A DNA stretch of 64,000 nt from Aeromonas veronii. GTDB taxonomy: Bacteria > Pseudomonadota > Gammaproteobacteria > Enterobacterales > Aeromonadaceae. Location: positions 1,355,501-1,419,500 of the forward strand of contig NZ_CP157875.1 of the NCBI RefSeq assembly GCF_040215105.1, in the 5' to 3' direction. Positions 35,232 to 42,236 of this stretch are shown in pieces. How positions within the stretch are numbered: position 1 is the stretch's first letter; each line of letters opens with the position of its first letter. A program made the translations under genes and the position numbers. Below the pieces are notes generated by a model. That model searched no databases and was not told where the DNA came from. It saw only the letters and a program-made list of their open reading frames with translations.

Positions 35232-37397
35232 TCAGGCGCCGCGGCGCCAACCGTGATAGCGGTTGAGCCAGGGCAGCAGGTGGTGCGGCTGGTGGGCCCG
35301 TTGCCACTCCCCGGCCAGGTATTTGTTCCCCTCCACCAGAGTGGGATAGGGATGAATGGTGGCCAGTATCTTGCGAAGGCCGAGCCCCTGCTTCATGGCC
35401 AGCACGAACTCCGCAAGGCGCTCCCCCGCCCCCTCGCCGACGATGGTGGCGCCGAGGATCCTGTCCTTGCCGGGTGCCGTCAGCACCTCCACGAACCCTG
35501 AACGCTCCCCGTCGGCGATGGAGCGGTCGAGCTCTGCCATCTCGAAGCGGGTCAGCTCGAAGGGGATGGCGCGGGCGCGGGCCTCCCCCTGATTGAGGCC
35601 CACCCTGGCGATTTCCGGGCTGGTGAAGGTGACGGTCGGGATCACGCGATAGTCAGCCTTGAAGCGCTTGAAGGGGCTGAACAGCGCGTTGACGGCGGCG
35701 TACCAGCCTTGGTGGGCCGCCACATGGGTGAACTGATAGGGGCCGGCCACGTCCCCCACCGCCAGCAGGCTGGGGTAATTGGTCGTCAGATACTCATCCA
35801 CCGCGACGGTGCCGCCGGGCGAGAGGGTCACGCCCAGCGTCTCCAGCCCGAAGCCGCTGACGTTGGCGACCCGGCCGAGGGCCAGCAGCAGCTGATCCCC
35901 GTCCAGCATCAGGCTCTCGTCATCACGGCGCAGGTGCAATCGAATGGGTTGCGACTCGGTTTGCGAGCCCTCGGCAGATGGCAGGTAGTCGACCCGCTCG
36001 GCGCGCCAGCCGGTCAGCACCCGTACGCCGTCGGCTTCCATCCTGGTTTGCAACAGGGCCGCAACGTTGGGTTCTTCCCTTGGCAACAACTGGGGAGCCA
36101 GCTCCACCAGGGTGACGGGGACCCCGAGCTGGGCCAGGCTCTGGGCCAGCTCGCAGCCGATGGGGCCGCCCCCCAGCACCAGCAGGTGGCGCGGCGCTTC
36201 GCGCAGTTGCCAGAGGTTGTCCGAGGTGAGGTAGGGAACCTCTGCCAGCCCCGGCAGCTCCGGAATGCGGGGCCGGGCGCCGGTGGCGATGACGATGTGA
36301 CGGGCAGAGAGGCGCTGACCGTCCACCTCCAGCTCCCAGGGGGAGACGAGGCGGGCGGTGCCTTCAATGCACTCCACCCCCAGTCCCTGATAGCGCGCCA
36401 CCGAATCATGGGGCTCGACGTTCTTGATCACCTCGGCCACCCGGGCCATCACGGCGGCAAAGTCGGCCCGTGACTGAGCCGGCGTGAAGCCGAGTTCGGC
36501 CGCCCGGCGCTGCTCGGCGGCGAAGCGAGCGCTTCGGATCAGCGCCTTGGAGGGGACGCAGCCGGTATAGAGGCAATCTCCCCCCATCCGGTGGCGTTCG
36601 ATGAGCCCGACCCTGGCCTTGACGGCGGCGGCGATGTAACTGGTGACCAGGCCACCGGCACCGGCGCCGATGACCAGCAGGTTGTAGTCAAAGCGCGCGG
36701 GCTTCTGATAAGGGGCGTGCAGTCGGCGCAATGCGAGGCGCGCCATCAGCAGCTTCATCAGCCAGGGCATGAGCCCCAGCAGGGTCAGCGCCAGGATGAG
36801 GCCGGGGGAGAGGATGTTGCCGGTGCTGGTGAGGGTCGCGAGCTCGGAGCCCGCCAGCACGTAGACGAAGGTGCCGGGCAGCATGCCAAGCTGGCTCACC
36901 CAGAAGTAGGTGCTGACTCTGATGGGGGTGAGCCCCATCAGCAGGTTGACCAGAAAGAAGGGGAAGAGGGGGATGAGACGCAGGGTCAGCAGATAGCTGG
37001 CGCCATCTTTTGCCATCCCCTGCTCGAACTGGGCCAGCCTGTCGCCAAAGCGCGCCTTGACCCAGTCGCGCAGCAGGAAGCGGGCGCTGAGAAAGGCGAG
37101 GGTTGCACCGAGGGTGCTGGCAAACGACACCAGCAGCAGCCCCCAACCGATGCCGAAGACGGCGCTGCCGGCGAGCGTCAGCAGGCTGGCCCCCGGCAGG
37201 GAGAGGGCAGTGCTGAGCACATAGACGGCGAGGAACAGCAGGGCGGCCTGGCCGAAATGGGCCTCTACCCAGGTGGCGGCCGCGGCCTGGCGGGCCTGCA
37301 ACTCGGGCAGGCTCAGGTAGCGGCCGAGATCCAAGGCGAAGAAGGTACCGACCAATCCGAGGATAAGCAGCAGCAACAGCAGGCGAGAACGGCTCAT
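35232..37397 (-). CDS. VTT (TVP38/TMEM64) membrane domain fused to MerA-like FAD disulfide oxidoreductase
   Basis: The 721-residue protein has a hydrophobic N-terminal part (about 1-225) with the VTT/DedA-like core LSLPGASLLTLAGSAVFG and LRLIPLFPFFLVNLLMG, then a pyridine nucleotide-disulfide oxidoreductase from about residue 236: FAD-binding GAGAGGL (244-250), redox pair Cys275/Cys280 in GGDCLYTGCVPSKAL, NADH-binding LGGGPIGCELAQ and FAD-binding LLAVGDVAGPYQF. The C-terminal HPYPTLVEGNKY has Tyr where lipoamide dehydrogenases have the catalytic His, as in mercuric reductases, but the paired Cys tail needed for Hg reduction is absent. It overlaps ynjA by four bases. The electron acceptor is unknown. 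Confidence 0.9.
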   Translation of the reverse strand: MSRSRLLLLLLILGLVGTFFALDLGRYLSLPELQARQAAAATWVEAHFGQAALLFLAVYVLSTALSLPGASLLTLAGSAVFGIGWGLLLVSFASTLGATLAFLSARFLLRDWVKARFGDRLAQFEQGMAKDGASYLLTLRLIPLFPFFLVNLLMGLTPIRVSTYFWVSQLGMLPGTFVYVLAGSELATLTSTGNILSPGLILALTLLGLMPWLMKLLMARLALRRLHAPYQKPARFDYNLLVIGAGAGGLVTSYIAAAVKARVGLIERHRMGGDCLYTGCVPSKALIRSARFAAEQRRAAELGFTPAQSRADFAAVMARVAEVIKNVEPHDSVARYQGLGVECIEGTARLVSPWELEVDGQRLSARHIVIATGARPRIPELPGLAEVPYLTSDNLWQLREAPRHLLVLGGGPIGCELAQSLAQLGVPVTLVELAPQLLPREEPNVAALLQTRMEADGVRVLTGWRAERVDYLPSAEGSQTESQPIRLHLRRDDESLMLDGDQLLLALGRVANVSGFGLETLGVTLSPGGTVAVDEYLTTNYPSLLAVGDVAGPYQFTHVAAHQGWYAAVNALFSPFKRFKADYRVIPTVTFTSPEIARVGLNQGEARARAIPFELTRFEMAELDRSIADGERSGFVEVLTAPGKDRILGATIVGEGAGERLAEFVLAMKQGLGLRKILATIHPYPTLVEGNKYLAGEWQRAHQPHHLLPWLNRYHGWRRGA

Positions 37398-38029
37398 GGC
37401 AGCGGTTTGTCCTGCTGGGGAGGGGAAGTGTCACTCTTTATCGGGGCGGCGGCGACGCTGGTTGTGGGCGCGGTGCCACGCTCGGGTTGCACCGGCAACT
37501 GGCAGAAGCCCTGGGGGGCGATGTCGAGGGCGGCATTGAACTTGGCGGACATGTTCTGGAAGGCGATGAGGCCGGTCAGCTCCACCATGGCATCGTCGTC
37601 GAACCAGGGCCTGAGCCGGGCGACCTGCTCGTCACTGACGCCATCCAGCCCCGTCATGGCCTCGGCGTAGTCGAGCACGGCCCGCTCCTGCTCATCGAAC
37701 AGGGGGCTGGTGCGCCACTGGGCCAGGGCCTCGACTTTCTCGCTGGATCCTGCCCGCTTGATGAGGGTCATGGCGTTGATGTCGACGCAAAAACGGCACC
37801 AGTTGAGCTGGGAGACCCGCACCGTGACCAGGGAGCGCAGCACGGGCGTGATGGGAGAGCGCTTGCGGTTGATGACCCCATACAGGGTCGCCACGGCGGC
37901 GAACAGGCGCGGGGAGCGGCCCCAGCACTTGCCGGGGATCAGCACCTGGCCGTAGTTGCGTTTTTGCAACCAGAAGAAGGGGCGGATAAACCAGGCATAG
38001 TCATGGTCGGGTTTCACCTCGATGCGCAT
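37394..38029 (-). CDS. ynjA: AhpD/carboxymuconolactone decarboxylase-like protein (YnjA-like)
   Basis: The 211-residue protein has the AhpD-like core with the redox-type motif NWCRFCVDINA (CxxC, about residues 77-87), seen in alkylhydroperoxidase-like proteins, plus a Pro-rich C-terminal tail of about 35 residues not present in the 182-residue E. coli YnjA. It overlaps the VTT-FAD gene by four bases (ATGA), a sign of coupled translation. A CxxC protein translated together with a disulfide oxidoreductase suggests an electron-relay pair; that is inference. Confidence 0.88.
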   Translation of the reverse strand: MRIEVKPDHDYAWFIRPFFWLQKRNYGQVLIPGKCWGRSPRLFAAVATLYGVINRKRSPITPVLRSLVTVRVSQLNWCRFCVDINAMTLIKRAGSSEKVEALAQWRTSPLFDEQERAVLDYAEAMTGLDGVSDEQVARLRPWFDDDAMVELTGLIAFQNMSAKFNAALDIAPQGFCQLPVQPERGTAPTTSVAAAPIKSDTSPPQQDKPLP

Positions 38030-38036
38030 CTTGACC

Positions 38037-38723
38037 TCAATCTTTCATCTTGGGTTTATAGGCCTGGCCGAGACGCTCGTTCAGACGCTCCTTGAAGTCC
38101 AGGATCCGGGCGCGGTTGACCCCGAGATCGCTGCGGCCTTGGCGGGAGGCGGAACGCATGTCGACGCGGGTCTCCTGGGGGCCTTTGAAGATCCTCAGCG
38201 CCACGTCATCCTCAAAGCCGAACCAGGGGCTGGTGACCACGGCGTCGAGCCCGCTCTGTGTCTCCCTGACGCGCCAGCCGAGCTCGGCCATCAACTCCTC
38301 GGCCTCGGCCAGCACCTCGGCCGGGGAGGCCTGGGTATAGAGAGGACCGGGGTTGCCGGTAAATGCTTGCAAGGGGGCGGCATTTATTGGCAGATCCTGC
38401 GCCGTTCTGAGCTCTTCGGCCCAAGTGAGGCGGGGAGGGTTGTAGGGATCCGTGCTGACGTCGTTGGTCAGCGGCGCTCGCAATGCCTGCACCAGAAACA
38501 GCAGGGGCAGCAGCAGGGGCGCTATGCCCCAAATATCCGGCCAGAGATTGGTGGTGCGGCGACGGCGCCAGGGCAGGCGCAGCAACAGGCAGAGGCTGAG
38601 GAGGGCCCCTCCCAGACAGAGGATGAAGCCAGCCCACCAGGGCCAGAGATGAATGCGACTGCCAAGGGCCCCCCCGAGGGGCAGCAACCAGGCCAGCAGG
38701 GGCCACCACAAAAAGCTGGGCAT
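38037..38723 (-). CDS. DUF1499 membrane protein
   Basis: The 228-residue protein has three hydrophobic helices in its first 85 residues, then a soluble DUF1499 domain (about 105-228: YTQASPAEVLAEAEELMAELGW, SPWFGFEDDVALRI, VDMRSASRQGRSDLGVN). It lies seven bases upstream of ynjA and is therefore the first gene of the operon. DUF1499 proteins have no known reaction. Confidence 0.87.
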   Translation of the reverse strand: MPSFLWWPLLAWLLPLGGALGSRIHLWPWWAGFILCLGGALLSLCLLLRLPWRRRRTTNLWPDIWGIAPLLLPLLFLVQALRAPLTNDVSTDPYNPPRLTWAEELRTAQDLPINAAPLQAFTGNPGPLYTQASPAEVLAEAEELMAELGWRVRETQSGLDAVVTSPWFGFEDDVALRIFKGPQETRVDMRSASRQGRSDLGVNRARILDFKERLNERLGQAYKPKMKD

Positions 38724-38810
38724 ATCAGGGATCCGCGGATTTTGATGGGCAATGCTCAGAAGGATAAACTTAATTAACTGATAACGTTAGTAAATTCATC
38801 CATATTGCAT

Positions 38811-38836
38811 GGCCTTGGCCTTGGCCTTGGCCTCGG
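38811..38836. repeat. Hexanucleotide tandem repeat GGCCTT
   Basis: Three exact copies of GGCCTT followed by GGCCTC lie in the intergenic region upstream of the DUF1499-ynj operon. It could vary in length by slippage, but there is no ORF across it, so any effect would be on promoter spacing. Confidence 0.6.
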
Positions 38837-38976
38837 TGGAGAGCCAGATGCCAGCGAGGGTGGAGAGAGGGCGGGACTTCGGCAGAGGCAGCAGGGATGT
38901 GAAGGAAGAGGCCGGGCCATTGTGGGAGGGACTAGATGCGGGGCGAGATGCGGGTAGTGGGATGGCGGGAGCAAAC

Positions 38977-38999
38977 AGGGGCGACGGGCGGTCGCCCCT
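38977..38999 (-). terminator. Terminator of ppiC
   Basis: A 9-bp stem AGGGGCGAC/GTCGCCCCT with a five-base loop, followed on the minus strand by GTTTGCTC. It lies 18 bases beyond the ppiC stop codon. Confidence 0.75.
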
Positions 39000-39016
39000 G
39001 CTGACGCGCGCGGGGC

Positions 39017-39295
39017 TCAGCTGCGGTAGAGCACCTTGATGAGGTGGAAGCCGAACTTGGTGCGCACCGGCCCCAGCACGGTCAGCAGCTCTCCCTTGAA
39101 CACGGCGTCGTCAAAGGCCTTGACCATGTCCCCCTTGGAAAACTCCCCCAGATCCCCGGAGCGCTTGCCGGACGGGCAGGTGGAGAAGCGCTTGGCCATC
39201 TGGCCGAAGTCGGCGCCCTTCTCGATCTTCTCCTTGATCTCGAGGCACTGCTTCTCGGTCTTGACCAGGATGTGCTGGGCACAGGCTTTCTTCAT
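39017..39295 (-). CDS. ppiC: Parvulin-type peptidyl-prolyl isomerase PpiC
   Basis: PpiC speeds cis-trans isomerisation of proline peptide bonds in the cytoplasm. From the ATG at 39295 the product is 92 residues (E. coli 93), a lone parvulin domain: AQHILVKTEKQC, GADFGQMAKRFSTCPSG, GDLGEFSKGDMVKAF, TKFGFHLIKVL. The ATG follows a GAGG/GGAG sequence on the minus strand (GAGGAGCCC). A long upstream in-frame extension is unrelated to the family and rejected. Confidence 0.96.
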   Translation of the reverse strand: MKKACAQHILVKTEKQCLEIKEKIEKGADFGQMAKRFSTCPSGKRSGDLGEFSKGDMVKAFDDAVFKGELLTVLGPVRTKFGFHLIKVLYRS

Positions 39296-39426
39296 GGGGG
39301 GCTCCTCGGCGGATCGCAAATGACTGAAACGGACGGCTGAACAGGGCTGGCTAAAAACCAGGGGCGCAAGATTACCCCAAATCTGGTCAGGCGTCAGCCG
39401 CCGGCTTGCGCTGGGAGGCGCCTCTT

Positions 39427-39801
39427 TCAGCCTCGGGCATTGGCGGTCAGCCGTGCCCGGGGGCGAGCCTGCCAGAGGATCTCCAGCCCCAGCAGGGCAT
39501 AAAGGCTCCAGATGGCCAGCGGGTTGAGCCACTCTCCCCCGAGTTGCAGGGTAAGCAGGGCGCTACCGGCGAGCAGCAGGGTGACGCCGGGCAGGCGCCA
39601 ATGGACGGGCAGGGGGGCCAGCATGGCCAACCCCAGCAGCAGGGCGAGGCCGAAGGGCAGGTTGAGGGCGGTGAAGGCCAGCGCCTGTTGGCCGTTCATG
39701 CCGGTCAGCAGGGCGAGCAGGGCGCTGCAACAGGCCAGGAAGGTGATGAACTCGAGTCGGTCGGCGATGTAGTCCGCCATCTGTTCGCTACGCATGGGCA
39801 T
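39427..39801 (-). CDS. Small multi-pass membrane protein, unknown
   Basis: From the ATG at 39801 the product is 124 residues with four predicted membrane helices (LEFITFLACCSALLAL, TALNLPFGLALLLGLAML, LPGVTLLLAGSALLTL, LNPLAIWSLYALLGLEILW) and short loops. I do not recognise the family. A longer start at 39894 is possible but less likely because its extra residues are not hydrophobic or conserved-looking; AGAG precedes the chosen start. It is on the same strand as ppiC but 131 bases apart. Confidence 0.6.
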   Translation of the reverse strand: MPMRSEQMADYIADRLEFITFLACCSALLALLTGMNGQQALAFTALNLPFGLALLLGLAMLAPLPVHWRLPGVTLLLAGSALLTLQLGGEWLNPLAIWSLYALLGLEILWQARPRARLTANARG

Positions 39802-40064
39802 GGAGTCTCTTCTTGCATCGGATGGGAGAAGTGTGGGGCAGGGGAGCGACCAGTGGCAGCGGGATAAATCGATTGGATTGAACGAGGCTTTCACTTTTTC
39901 GGTTCAAGTTGTTGATTTAAACTTGTTTTCTCGCCCATTCGCGGCTGGTCAAGCCCCCGGGATGCAGGCATGATGTCAAGTAACGCTTGACGCCCATGGG
40001 GGCCGGAACATCGCGGCTCCGACAGAGATTGTCGCGCGGCGCCTGCGAAGGGGCTGTCAGACTT

Positions 40065-40099
40065 GCCGGGGGGAGAAACGGCCCCGGCGCCGGTTTTTT
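40065..40099 (+). terminator. Orphan terminator-like hairpin in the tamA upstream region
   Basis: GCCGGGG (40065-40071) and CCCCGGC (40082-40088) can pair around a ten-base loop; six T residues follow at 40094-40099 after five GC-rich bases. No plus-strand gene lies upstream of it, so if active it ends an unidentified transcript. Confidence 0.45.
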
Positions 40100-40105
40100 A
40101 CCCAT

Positions 40106-40125
40106 GAGTGTCCAAGGAGTGTCCA
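40106..40125. repeat. Direct repeat GAGTGTCCA
   Basis: Two exact copies of GAGTGTCCA are separated by two bases (period 11 bases, one helical turn). This spacing suits a dimeric DNA-binding protein, but no regulator can be named. Confidence 0.5.
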
Positions 40126-40324
40126 GTTTTACCCGTCGAGGGCCAGGTTTTCGTGGGCAGACCCTGCGAGGCGACCCGGGACGGGGAAAGGCGGTGCCAG
40201 AATAGAGGGGACTGTGTGGGGGGCAGGCGCTGCGACCCCAGACGAGGTTATGCTAGGATGAGCGGCGCTTGTCAGGGGCCAGTCCCCATTATCATTCTAA
40301 TTAATACAGCAATTTAATCACGTT

Positions 40325-42115
40325 ATGCGGGGAAACCGACGTTTGACAGGATGCTATTCTCTCCTGCCTGCAGGGACCAGAACGCCTGGACGATATTTTC
40401 GCCCTGGGCTCGGCACACTGCTCGCCCTCTGCCTCTTGTTGCTGGCGATGCCCGCCATGGCCGCCAAGCTGACCTATCAGGTCAAGGGGGTGAAGGGGGA
40501 ACAGAAAGACAACGTCGAGGCCTATCTCAACGCCCTGCCTGTCTATCAGGAGCGCCAATACCGCACGGCGCGCACCCGGATCACCGAGGAAGTGCAAAAG
40601 GCGCTGCAGGTCTATGGCTACTACCAGCCCAAGATCACCCTGACCCGTGACAAGAAGGCCCCCGCCAAGGTCGGCATAGAGATTGACAGAGGCAAACCCG
40701 TGCTGGTTTCCCGCCTCGACATCCTGCTGGAAGGGGAGGCGGGCAACGACGAGATCTACAGCGCCCTGCTGGACAAGCTGCCCCTCAAGGAAGGGGATCC
40801 CCTCAATCACGGCATGTACGAGTCCATCAAGGCGGATCTCGGCAGCCTGGGGCTGGCCCGCGGCTACTTCGACGCCAGGATCAGCAAGAGTCAGGTCAAG
40901 GTCTTCCCGGATCAGGGCAAGGCGGAGATCTATATCGTGTTCCGCTCCGGCCCCCGCTATCGCTTCGGTGACATCCACTACGATGCGACCCCGGAAGCCC
41001 TGCGCCTCATCAAGCCCCTCATCAACATCCAGAGCGGTGAGCCCTATCTCGCCATCCGCCTCGCCGAGATGTCCCAGGATGTCTCCTCCACCAAGCTGTT
41101 CAAGCAGGTGGATATCAAACCCATGATCAGCCAGGCCAAGGATCACCGGGTGCCGGTACAGGTGACCCTCTCCAACCGGGTCGATCACGAGATCGAGGTC
41201 GGTGTCGGCTATGCCACCGACGTGGGGCCGCGCATGAGCGCCACCTGGGAGAAGCCCTGGGTCAACCGTTACGGTCACAGCCTCTCCAGTACTGCCAAGG
41301 TCTCGGCGCCGGAAGCCGAACTCAGCTTCGACTACCAGATCCCGGTGGGCAACCCGCTGCGGGATTACTACTCCCTGCAGGCGGGCTACCAGTACACCAA
41401 CAACAACGATACCCGCTCCGATCTCACCAGCATCGGGGTGCACCGCTGGAAGCGGCGGCCGGAGAGCTGGGACAGAGACGTCTTCCTGCGTCTGGAGAAC
41501 GAGCGCTACGTACAGGGCAACGACGAAGGCAACAGCCTCTTGCTGATCCCCGGGGTCTCCTGGTCACGACTGCGGGTACGCGGCGGCCTGGTGCCGGAGT
41601 GGGGGGATCGCCAGCAGCTGACCTTCGAGTTTTCCAGCCCCTACTGGGGATCGGACATCAACTTCATGCGGGTGTGGGGACGCAGCAAGTGGCTGCGCAC
41701 CCTGGGGGAGGATCACCGCTTCCTGATGCGGGTCGAGCAGGGGGCCATCGTCGGGGACGACTTCTCCCTGGTGCCGCCCTCCCTGCGTTTCTTCACCGGT
41801 GGCGATCAGACGGTGCGTGGCTATGGCTACGAGACCATCTCGCCACGGGATGAGGACGGCAAGCTCACCGGCGGTCGTTACACCAGCGTGGGCAGTCTGG
41901 AGTACAACTACCGGATCAGCGAGAAGTGGCTGGGGGCCCTGTTCGTGGATGCGGGCACCGCCACCGTCGATTACAGCGAGGCCTGGAAGATAGGGACGGG
42001 CTTCGGGGTGCGTTGGGTGACCCCCATCGGGCAGGTCAGGCTGGATCTGGCGGTCGGCATCTCCGAGGAAGACAAGCCGCTGCGGTTGCACTTCGCGTTG
42101 GGGCCGGAGCTATGA
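40325..42115 (+). CDS. tamA: TamA, outer-membrane subunit of the translocation and assembly module
   Basis: TamA is an Omp85-family protein that with TamB helps assemble outer-membrane proteins and supports lipid transport to the outer membrane. The 596-residue precursor has a signal peptide ending PAMA before AKLTYQ, three POTRA domains (roughly residues 48-290) and a 16-strand barrel ending in FALGPEL, the usual TamA terminus. Length exceeds E. coli TamA (577) by a longer N-terminus; the ATG lacks a ribosome binding site and a TTG shortly downstream could serve. The downstream gene is tamB. Confidence 0.95.
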   Translation: MRGNRRLTGCYSLLPAGTRTPGRYFRPGLGTLLALCLLLLAMPAMAAKLTYQVKGVKGEQKDNVEAYLNALPVYQERQYRTARTRITEEVQKALQVYGYYQPKITLTRDKKAPAKVGIEIDRGKPVLVSRLDILLEGEAGNDEIYSALLDKLPLKEGDPLNHGMYESIKADLGSLGLARGYFDARISKSQVKVFPDQGKAEIYIVFRSGPRYRFGDIHYDATPEALRLIKPLINIQSGEPYLAIRLAEMSQDVSSTKLFKQVDIKPMISQAKDHRVPVQVTLSNRVDHEIEVGVGYATDVGPRMSATWEKPWVNRYGHSLSSTAKVSAPEAELSFDYQIPVGNPLRDYYSLQAGYQYTNNNDTRSDLTSIGVHRWKRRPESWDRDVFLRLENERYVQGNDEGNSLLLIPGVSWSRLRVRGGLVPEWGDRQQLTFEFSSPYWGSDINFMRVWGRSKWLRTLGEDHRFLMRVEQGAIVGDDFSLVPPSLRFFTGGDQTVRGYGYETISPRDEDGKLTGGRYTSVGSLEYNYRISEKWLGALFVDAGTATVDYSEAWKIGTGFGVRWVTPIGQVRLDLAVGISEEDKPLRLHFALGPEL

Positions 42116-42228
42116 TGCCGAGACTTCCACTGCTTGTTGAATATCCTGCGACATTACACGCTGCAAAAGTCGCAATTGAAAGCGTGATTCATCTTCATTG
42201 GCCGCTGCGGCTGCATTTCTCGCTGGGG
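42076..42228 (+). repeat. Duplicated tamA 3' end (125-bp offset)
   Basis: The 28 bases at 42076-42103, which encode PLRLHFALG of TamA, recur at 42201-42228 with 24 identities. The second copy reads PLRLHFSLG in a different frame from TamA and is closed by a TGA at 42238-42240, overlapping the tamB start. Most differences are synonymous in that reading. This looks like a remnant of a second TamA C-terminus. Confidence 0.5.
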
Positions 42229-42236
42229 TCTGCATC

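Larger units (their letters stand above)
39802..40324. other. Long intergenic region upstream of tamA
   Basis: About 520 bases without a convincing gene. It holds a GTCAAG/CTTGAC hairpin (39975-39991), a GC-rich hairpin followed by six T residues (40065-40099), a direct repeat (40106-40125) and, close to tamA, an AT-rich stretch. Several short ORFs on both strands overlap each other and lack ribosome binding sites. An unannotated small RNA ending at about 40099 is possible. Confidence 0.45.

Noticed and set aside
35232-37397. Mercuric reductase
   Set aside because: The redox pair matches, but there is no HMA domain, no C-terminal Cys pair and no mer genes nearby; the N-terminus is a VTT membrane domain.
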